Positions 1-10,534 of a stretch of 48,698 nucleotides of DNA are shown in pieces; the stretch's first letter is position 1; each line of letters begins with the position of its first letter. The stretch is from UBA2336 sp037443645 (GTDB lineage: Bacteria; Bacteroidota; Bacteroidia; Cytophagales; Cyclobacteriaceae), in NCBI GenBank assembly GCA_037443645.1, contig JBBINY010000018.1, forward strand, positions 1 to 48,698, read 5' to 3'. The translations under genes and the position numbers were made by a program. The notes under the pieces are model-generated. The model ran no database searches. It was not told where the DNA came from and worked only from the letters and a program-made list of their open reading frames with translations.

Positions 1-114
1 TATGCCTCCGGTTTTTCATACATCATTGTAAATGGTGAGGTTACGGCCGAGGCGGGTAAGCACACCGGTGTTCGCAACGGGGTTAGCCTGCGGGCACGGC
101 CTGCGGGTGAATAG
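1..114 (+). CDS. C-terminal end of an amidohydrolase (D-aminoacylase-like), partial
   Basis: Frame 1 is open from the window edge to a TAG at 112-114, giving 37 residues. The text YIIVNGEVTAEAGKHTGVR followed by a short polar tail resembles the last beta-strand and tail of N-acyl-D-amino-acid deacylases and related metal-dependent amidohydrolases, which commonly end in a '..VNG..V...G.HTG.R.G..L' pattern. Such enzymes hydrolyse N-acyl-D-amino acids. The active site lies upstream of the window, so substrate and metal ligands cannot be checked. The 3' end overlaps the 3' end of the convergent histidine kinase by 32 bases. The assignment rests only on the tail motif. Confidence 0.6.
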   Translation, partial: YASGFSYIIVNGEVTAEAGKHTGVRNGVSLRARPAGE

Positions 115-2014
115 GCAGTGTGATGGTGAAGGTAGTTCCCTCGTTTACTTTACTGGCCACCTTAATAGTACCTTTCATGGCCTCCACCTGGGTTTTTACA
201 AGGTATAACCCCATGCCCTTGCCATCGGTGTTGTTGTGAAACCGTTGGTTAAGGTTAAAAATTTTGTCTTTCAGATTCTCGTAGTCAAACCCCGATCCGT
301 TATCCGAAAACAGAAGGTGGAAGTTGCCGTTATCTTCCCATGATTCGATTTGAATGGTAAGCGGCCTGCTTCCCGACCGGTACTTGAGTGCATTGCTCAC
401 CAGGTTATAGAGTATGCTGTCAATATATGCGGGGATCACCGTACAATCACCAGCCCGGAAGTTCGTTTTTAATTCAGGTAGGGCACCCTTAATTTTTTTT
501 AGACGAAGTACCAGGCATACTTTCTCAAATCGTTCGCGCAGGTTAACCCGCTCATAGGCGTTGTTTGATCCACCCTTAAGGTCAATCAGTTTAGCCAGGT
601 CATCCAGGATGGCCTCAAGGTCTTGAGAAGAGTCTCTAAGCTTACTGGTAATTTCTTTATCGGGCAGGTTGCCGGTGGTTAATAGATTTACCAGTCCGGT
701 AATCCGTGCTACCGATGAGCGCAGGTTATGGGCGATGATGTAGCTGAATTGTTCAAGTTGCGAGTTTTGCCTTCCCAGTTCAAGATTGGATTGTACCAGT
801 TCACTCGTACGAAGGGCCACTTCATTTTCAAGTGATTTATTGTATTGTTTCAGCAGGGCGTTGTTTTGTTTACGGTGTACGTTTATCCGGTAGAGTAAGA
901 AACTTCCGATAATGAGGCACACCACAGCGCCTGCGGTAACCCATACCATGGTGCGTTGCTGCTGTAACTTGGAGTTCTTCAGCTCTTCAGCCTGGTAAAG
1001 AAGTTCATTTTCCTGTGCCAGTTTACGGGTTTCGTATTTGATGCGGAGATTTTCGATGTACTGTAAATTATCTTCGTTGAGAATGCTGTCCTTATACAAA
1101 TTAGAGATCCGGTAGTTTTCAAGGGCGAGTTGGTAGTTTTCCTGGGCTGCATAAATCTCATACAGTACCTCATATGCCAGGCGGGCGCGGTCGCGGTAGT
1201 GATTTTCTTCGGCAATTTCAACAGCAAGATTTGCTGCCTGAAGGGCCTTCGGATAGTTCCCTTGCTTAAGGAAGGCACGAGCCAAACCGATCTCCGTAAA
1301 CACTCTTCCAAACGAACTCAGCTGGGGCTCGGTGAGCATTCGGGCAAGGCTGTAATAATAGATCGCTTCATCGTAACGTCCTAAATCCGTGTACACTTCG
1401 CCAAAGTAGTTGTACACATTACCCAGGGCATACGGTGCTTTTGGTTGGGTGCCTACAAGTGTTACTGTTGCTTTAAGATAAAACAGGGCGCTGTCGTACG
1501 CTCTTCGTTTACCATAGTTTCTTCCCAGAAAACTATATGCATTGGCAAGTTCTGGATGGTTCGTGGCCTTGGCCAGTGTTACCGCCCGAAGCAGGTAGGT
1601 ATGTGCGTCCGTGTAATTTTGCATGGACGAGTATATGTTCCCGAGGAGCAAGTAGGAGTCCAGCAGTTCAAGTGTATCCTTCATTGCTTCAAGCAGGGGT
1701 AATCCAGTAAGCGTCAATTCAACGGCCATGGTAAAATTGCCAAGTCTACGGTGAATCCGCCTTACTATTTTAGTGGCCTGGTAAATGGCGCTATCGTTAT
1801 TTTCCAGCTTAGCCAATTCAATCGCTTCTTCACCGTATTCCATTGATTTTTTGGTTGAGGAGTCATAATACAGGTTGGCCAGCCGAATCAGGATGTTTAC
1901 CTTTTCCATGCCTTGTGCCTGGGGCAACCGGTTCTGGAGGCTGTCAATTTGCTCTTGTTGCGCCTGCACGATACCGGGAAGATGTAGCAGAATGATTAAT
2001 ATGGCTTGTCGCAC
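83..2014 (-). CDS. TPR-sensor histidine kinase
   Basis: This is a 643-residue membrane sensor kinase. Residues 1-18 look like a signal peptide ending in VQAQ. Several tetratricopeptide repeats fill residues 35-320, then a coiled coil and one membrane helix near residues 355-378. A second coiled coil leads to the phospho-acceptor helix (AHNLRSS, His near residue 428), the N-box (NALKYRS, near 540) and the G-boxes DNGSGFD and GKGMGLYLV of an HATPase_c domain. No receiver domain is fused and no response regulator lies in the window. This layout is common in Bacteroidota. The start is a GTG: no in-frame ATG precedes the signal peptide, and a TAnnTTTG element lies 4 bases upstream. The patatin-like gene is 26 bases upstream on the same strand, so the two may be co-transcribed. 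Confidence 0.9.
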   Translation of the reverse strand: MRQAILIILLHLPGIVQAQQEQIDSLQNRLPQAQGMEKVNILIRLANLYYDSSTKKSMEYGEEAIELAKLENNDSAIYQATKIVRRIHRRLGNFTMAVELTLTGLPLLEAMKDTLELLDSYLLLGNIYSSMQNYTDAHTYLLRAVTLAKATNHPELANAYSFLGRNYGKRRAYDSALFYLKATVTLVGTQPKAPYALGNVYNYFGEVYTDLGRYDEAIYYYSLARMLTEPQLSSFGRVFTEIGLARAFLKQGNYPKALQAANLAVEIAEENHYRDRARLAYEVLYEIYAAQENYQLALENYRISNLYKDSILNEDNLQYIENLRIKYETRKLAQENELLYQAEELKNSKLQQQRTMVWVTAGAVVCLIIGSFLLYRINVHRKQNNALLKQYNKSLENEVALRTSELVQSNLELGRQNSQLEQFSYIIAHNLRSSVARITGLVNLLTTGNLPDKEITSKLRDSSQDLEAILDDLAKLIDLKGGSNNAYERVNLRERFEKVCLVLRLKKIKGALPELKTNFRAGDCTVIPAYIDSILYNLVSNALKYRSGSRPLTIQIESWEDNGNFHLLFSDNGSGFDYENLKDKIFNLNQRFHNNTDGKGMGLYLVKTQVEAMKGTIKVASKVNEGTTFTITLPIHPQAVPAG

Positions 2015-2018
2015 ATAC

Positions 2019-2026
2019 CAAAAATA
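2019..2026 (-). promoter_or_regulatory. Possible -7 element before the TPR kinase
   Basis: The minus strand reads TATTTTTG, a full match to the Bacteroidota -7 consensus TAnnTTTG. Its last base is only 4 bases from the GTG start, so a transcript begun here would be nearly leaderless. No good TTTG is seen 19-21 bases upstream (CTTC at the expected place), so the site may be fortuitous and the gene may be read from the patatin-like gene instead. Confidence 0.3.
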
Positions 2027-2040
2027 GGGAATGAGTTAAA

Positions 2041-4320
2041 TTATTGAAGCAGGCTTTTCAGTTTTTCGAACTGGGCCTGATTGGCCGGAGAATTCAGGGT
2101 TTCAATAATGCTGTTTTTTTCGCGGGTTGTTAACCGCCAACTCAGGGAAGCCCGGGCACTGTTTTGCCTGATGCTGTCCATTTTCTGAAGAATGGGCAAA
2201 TAGGTTTCAGCCTGGTACTGAATGTCTATCCGGTGAATTGGTCCACGGAACCAGCTTCCGGCCTGGCCAATCATTACATCGCTGGTTATATCCTGAAAGT
2301 TTTCAAAGTTGTTGTACACCGTGCTGATGGGCTGAGTAATTGCATCTACAATGGTTTGCCCTTCTTTGGGCGCAATGGTGCCCAGTTTCGGTGAGTCACG
2401 AATGGAAACAAAAACTACGCCTGATGTGTTCTCCGCTATCCATTCTTTAAAGGCATACAAAAACCTGACTGCATCCGACAATCCGAAATTATCAGAAATG
2501 CCTGCATCCATGATCTGAATGGGTGGTTCGGTTGGCAATGTGGTATTGGGTGTGATATACGGAAACGTTGCGCTCATGCGCAGTGCTGAAAGAAACCGCA
2601 GGTTTTGAGCTCCCTGGTCTTTAAATAAACGGTGGAAGTCAACACCACCTATTTTCGGTTGCTCATAATCATGTTGCGAAAGGATGTCGGCATTTAAAAA
2701 CGAAACTGGGCGCGCTCCGATAAAAAGTTTGCGGCCATCATTGACAACGGTGGGGCTTAGAATGATCATCGGTATTACCGACTTACGTTCGGGTTCATCG
2801 TAGGCCCGCAGCGGTTTATCCATGAAGCCCTCAGTAATCTGGTTAAGCTGTTCTTCAAACGTATAGCCCCTGTCGCGCACGTAATAATTTCCGGCATACT
2901 CGAATGAAGTAAACCCCACGAAAAGGTCGTTCGCAAGCAGGGAAAAGATCAGGGGGTTCAGGTTGTCCGTAGAAATTTTTTCGCGATGCAAGGCAGCAAA
3001 AGGATTTACGGGTTCCCCGGTTTTTTGGCGCAGCACCAACTCGCGGTAATAGGAAGCGCCCAGAAGGCCGCCCGAAGCTCCGGTTATCAGCACACTGTTT
3101 TCCATTAGTTGGCCTCCTGTAAGGCTGTCGGCCCGTTGCAGGCTGGCCAGTGTCCACAGGGCAGCACGCTTACCGCCACCGCTTACGCATAAAAAAACGA
3201 GGGGAGGGTTTTTATCGGCAGCAAATTTTTTACGCCAGGTTTCAAGAATGGAGAGCGTAGCCTGCCTGTCTTGCTCAATGGCAGCGCTGTCGTTCAGTTG
3301 TTGAAGTGCTTCTACGGTGTAAGGTGCGGGCTGCGAGGTATAATCAAGTCCGAAGGCATCGTACCGCTTGGTAAAAAAATCCTCACCAACCAGGTGGTTG
3401 ATGATCAGAAAAATAACCAGCGATGATGTGGCGGCCCAGCTTCCAAACCAGTACTCAAAAGCACCGGCAAGCATCACAAAAATGGTTAGAAAGATCATGA
3501 AGCTGGCTGCAGCCGGCAGTTGAAAGGAGGGGTAATCTTTGAATATCCCCAGCACCAGCACAATAATAAAGATGAGTATTTCAATGACCACCAGGTTGAA
3601 GTGATTCTGATCAAAAACCTGCAGGATGGTATTGCGATCATAAAAACTGGTATCGTCCACCTTCTTTACCCTGAAACCAAAGTCGAGGTAGTTCTCAACA
3701 TGGACCTGATTTTTCCGGGCTATATCCAGTTTCTTGATGGCGCTGGCGCGTGTCACTGTTACGCTTTGCTTTAGTTTTTCATCGATGCGGCACACCACGT
3801 ATTTAAAAATATCTTTATTGGTTACCCAGAAGTAGGCGAAGAAGGCAAGCTTCATCAACGCATAGCCTGTTAACAGGCCCGCAAGGTTTACTGCCAGTAA
3901 GGCACCCGTGGTATATTGGTTGTTTACCTGGAAGCTGATGATCTGGTAGATGTACAACCCCAAAAACAAAATAGGGATTAAACTGTTGTTGAGTGAAAAT
4001 TTTGTGAATGGGCGGGGCAGCGTTCCGATAAACGAAAACCGGTGGCCATCCATAATGTAACTGGTAATGTGAAAGGCCGTAGTGAAGCCTGCCACGACAA
4101 CGCCAATAATGAAGAAACTGGTGAAGTTGACTTTATTGAGATACTCCGGGTCAAGGAATAGGTAGGGTATGCCCAGGTACTTTCCAAAGTTACCCGTGAT
4201 CATCGCAAACAGAATAATCCAGCAGAGGATCAACACCTGGTTACGCTTGAAATTATTAAGCAAAAGCTGAACAGGGAAGGAGTAAAAAAGGGCTATAAAA
4301 AAATTGTATATCCTGCGCAT
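2041..4320 (-). CDS. Patatin-like phospholipase with N-terminal membrane region
   Basis: This is a 759-residue protein. The first ~320 residues contain about seven to eight hydrophobic segments, so the N-terminal half sits in the inner membrane. The C-terminal half carries patatin signatures: a glycine-rich oxyanion loop SGGGKRAAL near residue 378, the nucleophile elbow GASGG near 412 (catalytic Ser), and MDAGISDNFG near 605 with the Asp of the Ser-Asp dyad. Patatin-family enzymes are acyl hydrolases acting on lipids; the substrate here is unknown. DAG replaces the usual DGG or DGA, a tolerated variant. The ATG at 4320 is preceded by 128 bases shared with the divergent addA-like gene. The membrane and lipase parts fused in one chain suggest action on the membrane itself. 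Confidence 0.8.
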   Translation of the reverse strand: MRRIYNFFIALFYSFPVQLLLNNFKRNQVLILCWIILFAMITGNFGKYLGIPYLFLDPEYLNKVNFTSFFIIGVVVAGFTTAFHITSYIMDGHRFSFIGTLPRPFTKFSLNNSLIPILFLGLYIYQIISFQVNNQYTTGALLAVNLAGLLTGYALMKLAFFAYFWVTNKDIFKYVVCRIDEKLKQSVTVTRASAIKKLDIARKNQVHVENYLDFGFRVKKVDDTSFYDRNTILQVFDQNHFNLVVIEILIFIIVLVLGIFKDYPSFQLPAAASFMIFLTIFVMLAGAFEYWFGSWAATSSLVIFLIINHLVGEDFFTKRYDAFGLDYTSQPAPYTVEALQQLNDSAAIEQDRQATLSILETWRKKFAADKNPPLVFLCVSGGGKRAALWTLASLQRADSLTGGQLMENSVLITGASGGLLGASYYRELVLRQKTGEPVNPFAALHREKISTDNLNPLIFSLLANDLFVGFTSFEYAGNYYVRDRGYTFEEQLNQITEGFMDKPLRAYDEPERKSVIPMIILSPTVVNDGRKLFIGARPVSFLNADILSQHDYEQPKIGGVDFHRLFKDQGAQNLRFLSALRMSATFPYITPNTTLPTEPPIQIMDAGISDNFGLSDAVRFLYAFKEWIAENTSGVVFVSIRDSPKLGTIAPKEGQTIVDAITQPISTVYNNFENFQDITSDVMIGQAGSWFRGPIHRIDIQYQAETYLPILQKMDSIRQNSARASLSWRLTTREKNSIIETLNSPANQAQFEKLKSLLQ

Positions 4321-4448
4321 AGATTAAAACCTGTAAAAGATACGGCTTTTTAGGCCAACAAGCCAGCTTTTAGGAGTCCGTGCACACGGCCGACATAAGC
4401 TGTCATCTTATTTCATATTCTTGCAGTTGATCGCGTACTTCGGCAATC

Positions 4449-7400
4449 ATGCTGCAAAAGCCATTTTCCATATACAGGAGTTCAGCAGGATCGGGTAAAA
4501 CCCGCACCCTGGCCAAAGAGTACATCAGGCTGGCCCTTCAGTTCAGACTGGGCTACTTCCGGCATATCCTGGCCGTTACGTTTACCAACAAAGCCACGCA
4601 GGAGATGAAAGACCGCATCATGGCCTACCTCGACAAGTTTGCCAGGGGAGTGAACGATTCGTTGGCCACGGAATTAATGAGCGAGTTGAAGCTCAATCCT
4701 CAAACCTTTCGCGACCGGTGCCGCGAAGTTCAAATTGAAATCCTGCACAACTACAACCAGTTTTCAATAAGCACCATTGATGCTTTTTTTCAACGCGTTA
4801 TCCGTTCGTTTACCCGCGAGGCCGGATTAATGGGCGACTACCGGCTTGAAGTGGAGCAGGATGACGTGCTGGAAGAGGTAATCAACGGCCTGATTGACGA
4901 ACTTGGCAAAGACCCGCAACTCACCAATTGGGTGGTTGACTTTGCGCGCGAAAGCCTGGAGAATGAACAGGCATGGGATATACGCCAAAACCTCAAAGAA
5001 TTTGCCGGGGAAGTTTTTAAAGAAGACTTCAAACAAATTGAAGATGAATTGACCCGGACCACCGGTAAGCCCGATTTTTTTGTGAACCTCCGGAAGGAAT
5101 TGCAAAGCCGTAAATACGGGTTTATCCGTTTTGTGAGGAAGAGAGCAGGCGAAGCCATGGATATCATCCGGGAGGCTAACCTTACTATTGATGATTTTAA
5201 GTACGGAAAAAGCGGATCAGCCTATGGTTGGTTCAGCCGGATTGCAACCCTCACATCAGTTAAGGATTTTGGTGAACTGTCCAATCGTGTAATGAATGAA
5301 TTCATCCATGCGAAAAACTGGCCAGGGAAGAATGTGGCTCGGCAAGGGTTGATCCTGAAACTTGCAGATGAAAAGTTGATATCGATTTTAAAGGAGATCA
5401 TTGCTTATCATGAACGCAATTATAGCCGAAGCCTTTCGGCAGAGGCAGTGTTTAATAATTTTTACGAATTCGGATTAATGGCCGATATCACCCGAAAACT
5501 GAAAGAGTATAAAGACCGGAATAACATCATGTTGCTGGCCGATGCGTCCCGTTTTTTAAATAACGTGATTAACGACAGCGATACGCCATTTGTTTATGAG
5601 AAGATGGGATCCTTTTACAGGAATTATCTCATTGATGAATTTCAGGATACTTCTGAATTGCAGTGGAGCAACTTACATCCATTAATTACCAATAGTCTTG
5701 ACCAGGGATACCAAAGCATGGTGGTGGGCGATGTGAAGCAAGCCATCTACCGGTGGCGCGGGGGTAACCTGAAACTTCTCCAGCAACAGATCGAACAGCA
5801 GGTAGGAAAAGACAAGGTGAACGTTGAGCGGTTAAAAAGCAATTTCAGGAGTTCACCGCTTCTTGTCCAATTCTTTAACACGGTATTTGANNNNNNNNNN
5901 CAGCTGCCCGGATTGCTTCGGAAGAATCCGGGGCAACGATTTCTTCTGAAGCATACCAGGATGTAGCTCAGGATGCACAACGAACTGAACGGGGGTTTAT
6001 TCGTATTCAGTTTCTTAAAGATACTGAGGAAAAAGAATGGAACGATGCTGCCCTGGATAACGTATGCTCCGACCTGGAGCGTCTGCAGCAGCAGGGTATC
6101 CGGATGAAAGACATCGCCATTCTGGTCCGAAAGAATTCGGAAGGACAGCGGATCGTTGCACACATACTGGCTTACCGGAATTCTGAAAGAGCAAAGCCCG
6201 GAATAAACTACGATGTAATTTCCAATGAATCGCTGCGCATTGACAGTGCGGCATCTGTAAACCTTCTGCTGGCCGCACTCCGCTACCTGCATAATCCGGC
6301 CGATGCCATTGCCCGCGCTCAGCTTGCTTTTGAAGCCAATCGCATACATAAGTCAGGCCGACCACTTGCCGAGGCTCTCGAAGTTTCAAATCAGGCTCTC
6401 TTCGAAAGTTACCTGCCCGATGATTTTACACGCCAGAAAACAACCCTGCGGAAGCTTCCGTTGCTGGAACTCACCGAAACGCTGATTCAGGTATTTGGCC
6501 TGCACAAGATTGAAGGGGAGTTGGTCTTTCTGCAGGCTTTCCAGGACATCGTGCTGAGTTTTTCTTCGCGCGAGCGGAACGATATTTTGGAATTTCTGAC
6601 ATGGTGGGACGAAAACCGGCATACCGAGAAGGCTTCCCTGAAATCTCCGGGCGATGTGGATGCCGCACAGATATTAACCATCCATAAAGCCAAAGGGTTG
6701 CAATTCAAGGTTGTCCTTATCCCATTCTGCTCGTGGGAACTGGACCATGCCAACAACATGCCTGCACTTTGGGTGAAATCAGATGAGGATGTGTACAAGG
6801 ATGCCGGGTACGTACCGGTTCGCTATTCCAGTAAACTGGCCGATACCTGCTTTAGTGAATATTATAAGGAGGAGTTTGCAAGGTGTTACCTGGATAACCT
6901 TAACCTGTTGTATGTGGCATTTACGCGTGCTGAAAACGGCCTGTTGGTTACGGCCCCTGCACCTAAGAAAGCGAACAGCCAGGCTAAAAGCGTAAGCCGG
7001 TTGCTTCACAAGGCCATTCAGGCCAATCCGGAGTTGATGAAGAGCTGGGACAAGGTAAACCAGGTTTGGATGAACGGTGAATTGCACACTCCCGAACCTG
7101 ACCAGGTCAGTAACTCATTAGCCACAGTTGTGCTTCGTGCTTACCCGGTTTCAAATTGGCGCGACAAACTTGTAGTTCGCCATGCGGGAACATTTTTCTT
7201 TGAAAAAGAGAAGGAGAGTCCATTTCAGAAAATTGAATACGGCATCTACCTGCACGCGGTTCTTTCTGTCCTCCGGTATCACGATGAAGTAGACAGTGGT
7301 TTGGAAAGCCTGGTGAATTCGGGATTGATCATTCAGCGTGAACTTGATCAGGTAAAGACGGAGTTGAGCAAACTCTTCGAGAATCCTATAGTCTCCTCCT

Positions 7401-7711
7401 GGTTCGACCGGAGTTGGACGGTACAAACCGAAGTATCATTGCTCGTGCCCGGTGAGGGAGAAAGTCGTGTAGACCGGCTGATGATGCAGGGCAAAAAGGC
7501 GGTTGTAGTCGATTTTAAAACCGGTGTCCCGGCAAAAGAAGATCAACGGCAAGTGCTGAACTATATGGACATCCTCCGGAAAATGAACTTCACTGATGTG
7601 GAGGGCTACCTTCTTTATACACGTAAAGGTGAAGTGATGGAAGTGAAGTCGGGTAAAACAAAATCGAAGAGAAAGACTGACGATAGCCAATTGGATTTAG
7701 GACTTTCATGA
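4449..7711 (+). CDS. addA: AddA-type UvrD/RecB helicase-nuclease, interrupted by an assembly gap
   Basis: This is one gene split by ten Ns at 5891-5900; the frame changes across the Ns, so the true gap length is not 10. Before the gap: Walker A SAGSGKT (residues 12-18), VTFTNKA motif Ia, LIDEFQDTS (motif II, near residue 395), VVGDVKQAIYRWRGG (motif III) and NFRSSP (motif IV). After the gap the frame is open from 5903, with TIHKAKGLQFKVV (motif V), NLLYVAFTRAE (motif VI) and a C-terminal RecB-family nuclease with VDRL and VVDFKTG. About 1,085 residues are visible. The protein should unwind and resect broken DNA ends together with the next gene, whose ATG overlaps this stop codon (ATGA). Split annotations at 4449-5966 and 6104-7711 would be artefacts of the gap. 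Confidence 0.88.
5891..5900. other. Assembly gap (10 N) inside the addA-like gene
   Basis: Ten Ns lie between motif IV and the 2A/2B region of the helicase. The upstream frame and the downstream frame (open from 5903) are not in register through ten bases. The missing stretch is probably short, because homology-like text resumes at once on both sides. Confidence 0.95.
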
Positions 7712-10521
7712 CACCCTTCCTTTACAATATTGCCAACGAATTAATAGCGCGTAAAAAGCCGCTTCAACACGTTACACTGGTATTCCCAAACCGCAGGGCG
7801 ACACTGTACTTCAGGAAATACCTTACGGACTGCATTCAAAACCCGGTGTTCAGCCCCAAACTGCTCACCATCGAAGAATTTATCTCCGGCTTTTCAACCT
7901 GGCGTGTGCCCGATCGGCTGGAGTTGGTTCATCGCCTGTACACGGTATATGGGAATGAGGTTAACCTGGAGGAAGCGTTTGATCGGTTTTACTATTGGGG
8001 TGAAATGCTGCTTCGTGATTTCGATGAAATTGATAAATACCTGGTGAATGCCGGGCATCTGTTCAAAGACCTCAGTAACCTGAAGGAGCTCGATACGCAA
8101 TTTGATTACCTGACACCCGATCACAAAGAGTACCTCATGAATTTCTGGGGAAGTATAAGAGCAGGCACTTCAGAAAATAAACAGAAGTTTGTCGAGGTAT
8201 GGCGCAGCCTGGGAACTGTATATACTAAATTCCGTAGCGAACTGAGTGGGGCTGGGCTGGCGTATGAAGGCATGCTGCACCGTCATGTTGCAGATAACCT
8301 CTCCCTTCGTGACGATGAAAGCGGGCCGGGAGAAGTCAGCTTTATTGGTTTTAATGCGCTTACGAAGGCCGAAGAAAAGATTATAGCCTGGTTTGTTGAG
8401 AAAAAAGCAAGCAACGTTTATTGGGATGTTGATGAGTACTACCTCAACACCGAATGGCAGGAAGCAGGTGAATTTTTCAGGAAGTACATGAATGATCCTG
8501 TTTTCAGGAAAACATTTCCATCGGATATTCCGGCCAACCTCAGAAAAGAAAAGACTGTTCAGGTGTTTGGTGCAGCCCAACCCGTGGGGCAGGTAAAGTT
8601 GCTTGGCCAGGTTTTGGAAGAGGCGCTGAGTAAGGGAGTTAAACCGGACGAAACTGTGGTCGTGCTTCCGGATGAAAAGGTACTGCTGCCCGTGTTGCAT
8701 TCGGTTTCAGGCTTTGTAGACAGCCTGAACGTGACAATGGGTTTTCCGCTAAGCAGCACGCCCCTGTTCAACCTCATCGAATTGATCATGGACCTGCAGA
8801 TTGGCCGAAGGGGAGATTACTTTAATCATCGCCCGGTGATTGCTTTGCTTGGCCACCCCTACAGCACGGCACCCGATCCGAACGCAGCGCATGCCAAACG
8901 AAAGGAGATTCTGGAAAAAAACTGGGTATACATTCCTAAAAATTTTCTGGCTTCTTCAACGGACCTGCATCGGCTGATGTTTGTGGATACTGATGAGAAG
9001 TCAATAATTCCATACCTGCGGGCGATCATCCTGTGCATCGGGTCGATGGCGGAGATTGGCAAAATGGATAAGGAATATGCGTACTATTTTCTTAAGGTGA
9101 TCAACCGGATGGAAGAAGTTCTTGGTCACGATTATTCCTCGCTGCAATCGTTCCTGAAATTATTCCGGCAGCTTGTCCGGTTTCAGAAGATTCCATTCAG
9201 CGGTGAGCCACTGCGCGGTTTACAGGTAATGGGTATGCTGGAAACCAGAAACCTCGATTTTAAGAACGTGTTTATTCTCTCCTTGAATGAAGGCTCGCTT
9301 CCCTCATATGAAACCAAGGGTTCGTATATTCCTTATTCCGTGCGTAAAGCCTATGCGCTGCCTACGGTAGAGCATCAGGATGCCATGTATGCGTACCTGT
9401 TTTATCGCTCCGTACAACGTGCTCAAAACGTGTTTTTGTTCTACAACACCGAGACCGATGTGCTGGGTCAGGGTGAGATGAGCCGCTTTCTCAGGCAATT
9501 GATTTATGAAAGCGGCTTGAAGCTGGAGCATCGAATTTTAAACAACACCATACACCCGCATCAGATAGAGCCGATTATCATTCCGAAAGACAGTAAAGTA
9601 TTGGAAGCCCTGAACAAGCTAAATGAAGGGAGTGCCAGGTTTAGAGGGATTTCACCCTCCGCACTAAGTGTGTACCTGGATTGCCGGCTCCAATTTTATT
9701 TGAAGCACATTCTTAAAATAAGGGAAGCAAATGAGGTGGAGGAAGACCTTGATGCCCGCGTTTTCGGAAATCTGCTGCATGAAGTCATGGAGAAGTTTTA
9801 TGTGCAGCTTGTGGATAGGAAAAAAAGTAAACTGGTTGAGGTGACCGACTTTGATCATGCTGATGACCAACTCAGTAAATTACTGGATGATGCAGTTAAA
9901 CAGCTGTACCACCTTGACCCCGGCAAACCGGTTGATTATGACGGTCAGCGCCTGATTGTCCGTGAAATTGTTAAACGGTTTGCTAACCAAATTTTTGAAG
10001 CAGATCGGAAGCGGGCACCATTTGTGATCGAAGGCACCGAACTGGAGGGGCTTGTGTACACCCTTCAACTGAATACCGAACCGGGAAAGGCCGTGTTGGG
10101 TGGAAAGATTGACCGGGTTGATCGCAAAGGGGATGAGATTCGGATTATTGATTATAAGACAGGCATGGATAAATCAGAGTTCGAAAGCATTGAATCCCTG
10201 TTTGTGCGCGAAAAGAAGCGAAATAAAGCGGCCTTTCAAACCATGGTGTATGCATTGATGTATGTAAGGAATACAGGCATCGGCAAAGGGCGGGTGGTTC
10301 CCGGACTGTTAAGCCGGAGTAATCTTTTTGATGACGCGTCCTCCTTTGGACTTATTATGAACAAGCAGATTATTACGAATGCCCTGCCTTTGCTCCCCGA
10401 ATTTGAAATGCATTTAAAGTCACTGCTGGAAGAATTATTTGGAACCGACCAACCCTTTGATCAGACAACCGATACCAATACCTGCAGATTATGCCCGTAT
10501 AACCGGATATGTTATCGTTGA
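7708..10521 (+). CDS. addB: AddB-type PD-(D/E)XK nuclease with Fe-S cluster
   Basis: This 937-residue protein is translationally coupled to the helicase gene by an ATGA overlap. The N-terminal part is a degenerate helicase fold: it has the motif Ia-like FPNRRATLYFRKYL but no Walker A, so it probably does not hydrolyse ATP. The C-terminal part is a RecB-like nuclease: FGNLLHEVMEKFY near residue 690, GKIDRVD near 800 and IIDYKTG near 814. One Cys at YLDCRLQFY (near 658) and three at the very end (TCRLCPYNRIC, spacing C-x2-C-x5-C) match the four ligands of the [4Fe-4S] cluster known in AddB and AdnA nucleases. It would form a two-nuclease complex with AddA for recombinational repair. The functional name rests on domain order and pairing. 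Confidence 0.85.
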   Translation: MTPFLYNIANELIARKKPLQHVTLVFPNRRATLYFRKYLTDCIQNPVFSPKLLTIEEFISGFSTWRVPDRLELVHRLYTVYGNEVNLEEAFDRFYYWGEMLLRDFDEIDKYLVNAGHLFKDLSNLKELDTQFDYLTPDHKEYLMNFWGSIRAGTSENKQKFVEVWRSLGTVYTKFRSELSGAGLAYEGMLHRHVADNLSLRDDESGPGEVSFIGFNALTKAEEKIIAWFVEKKASNVYWDVDEYYLNTEWQEAGEFFRKYMNDPVFRKTFPSDIPANLRKEKTVQVFGAAQPVGQVKLLGQVLEEALSKGVKPDETVVVLPDEKVLLPVLHSVSGFVDSLNVTMGFPLSSTPLFNLIELIMDLQIGRRGDYFNHRPVIALLGHPYSTAPDPNAAHAKRKEILEKNWVYIPKNFLASSTDLHRLMFVDTDEKSIIPYLRAIILCIGSMAEIGKMDKEYAYYFLKVINRMEEVLGHDYSSLQSFLKLFRQLVRFQKIPFSGEPLRGLQVMGMLETRNLDFKNVFILSLNEGSLPSYETKGSYIPYSVRKAYALPTVEHQDAMYAYLFYRSVQRAQNVFLFYNTETDVLGQGEMSRFLRQLIYESGLKLEHRILNNTIHPHQIEPIIIPKDSKVLEALNKLNEGSARFRGISPSALSVYLDCRLQFYLKHILKIREANEVEEDLDARVFGNLLHEVMEKFYVQLVDRKKSKLVEVTDFDHADDQLSKLLDDAVKQLYHLDPGKPVDYDGQRLIVREIVKRFANQIFEADRKRAPFVIEGTELEGLVYTLQLNTEPGKAVLGGKIDRVDRKGDEIRIIDYKTGMDKSEFESIESLFVREKKRNKAAFQTMVYALMYVRNTGIGKGRVVPGLLSRSNLFDDASSFGLIMNKQIITNALPLLPEFEMHLKSLLEELFGTDQPFDQTTDTNTCRLCPYNRICYR

Positions 10522-10534
10522 AGATGGGTTTGGG

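Noticed and set aside
6104..7711. A separate gene starting at the ATG at 6104
   Set aside because: The frame is open back to the Ns at 5901 and reads helicase text without a break, so it is the second half of the addA-like gene.
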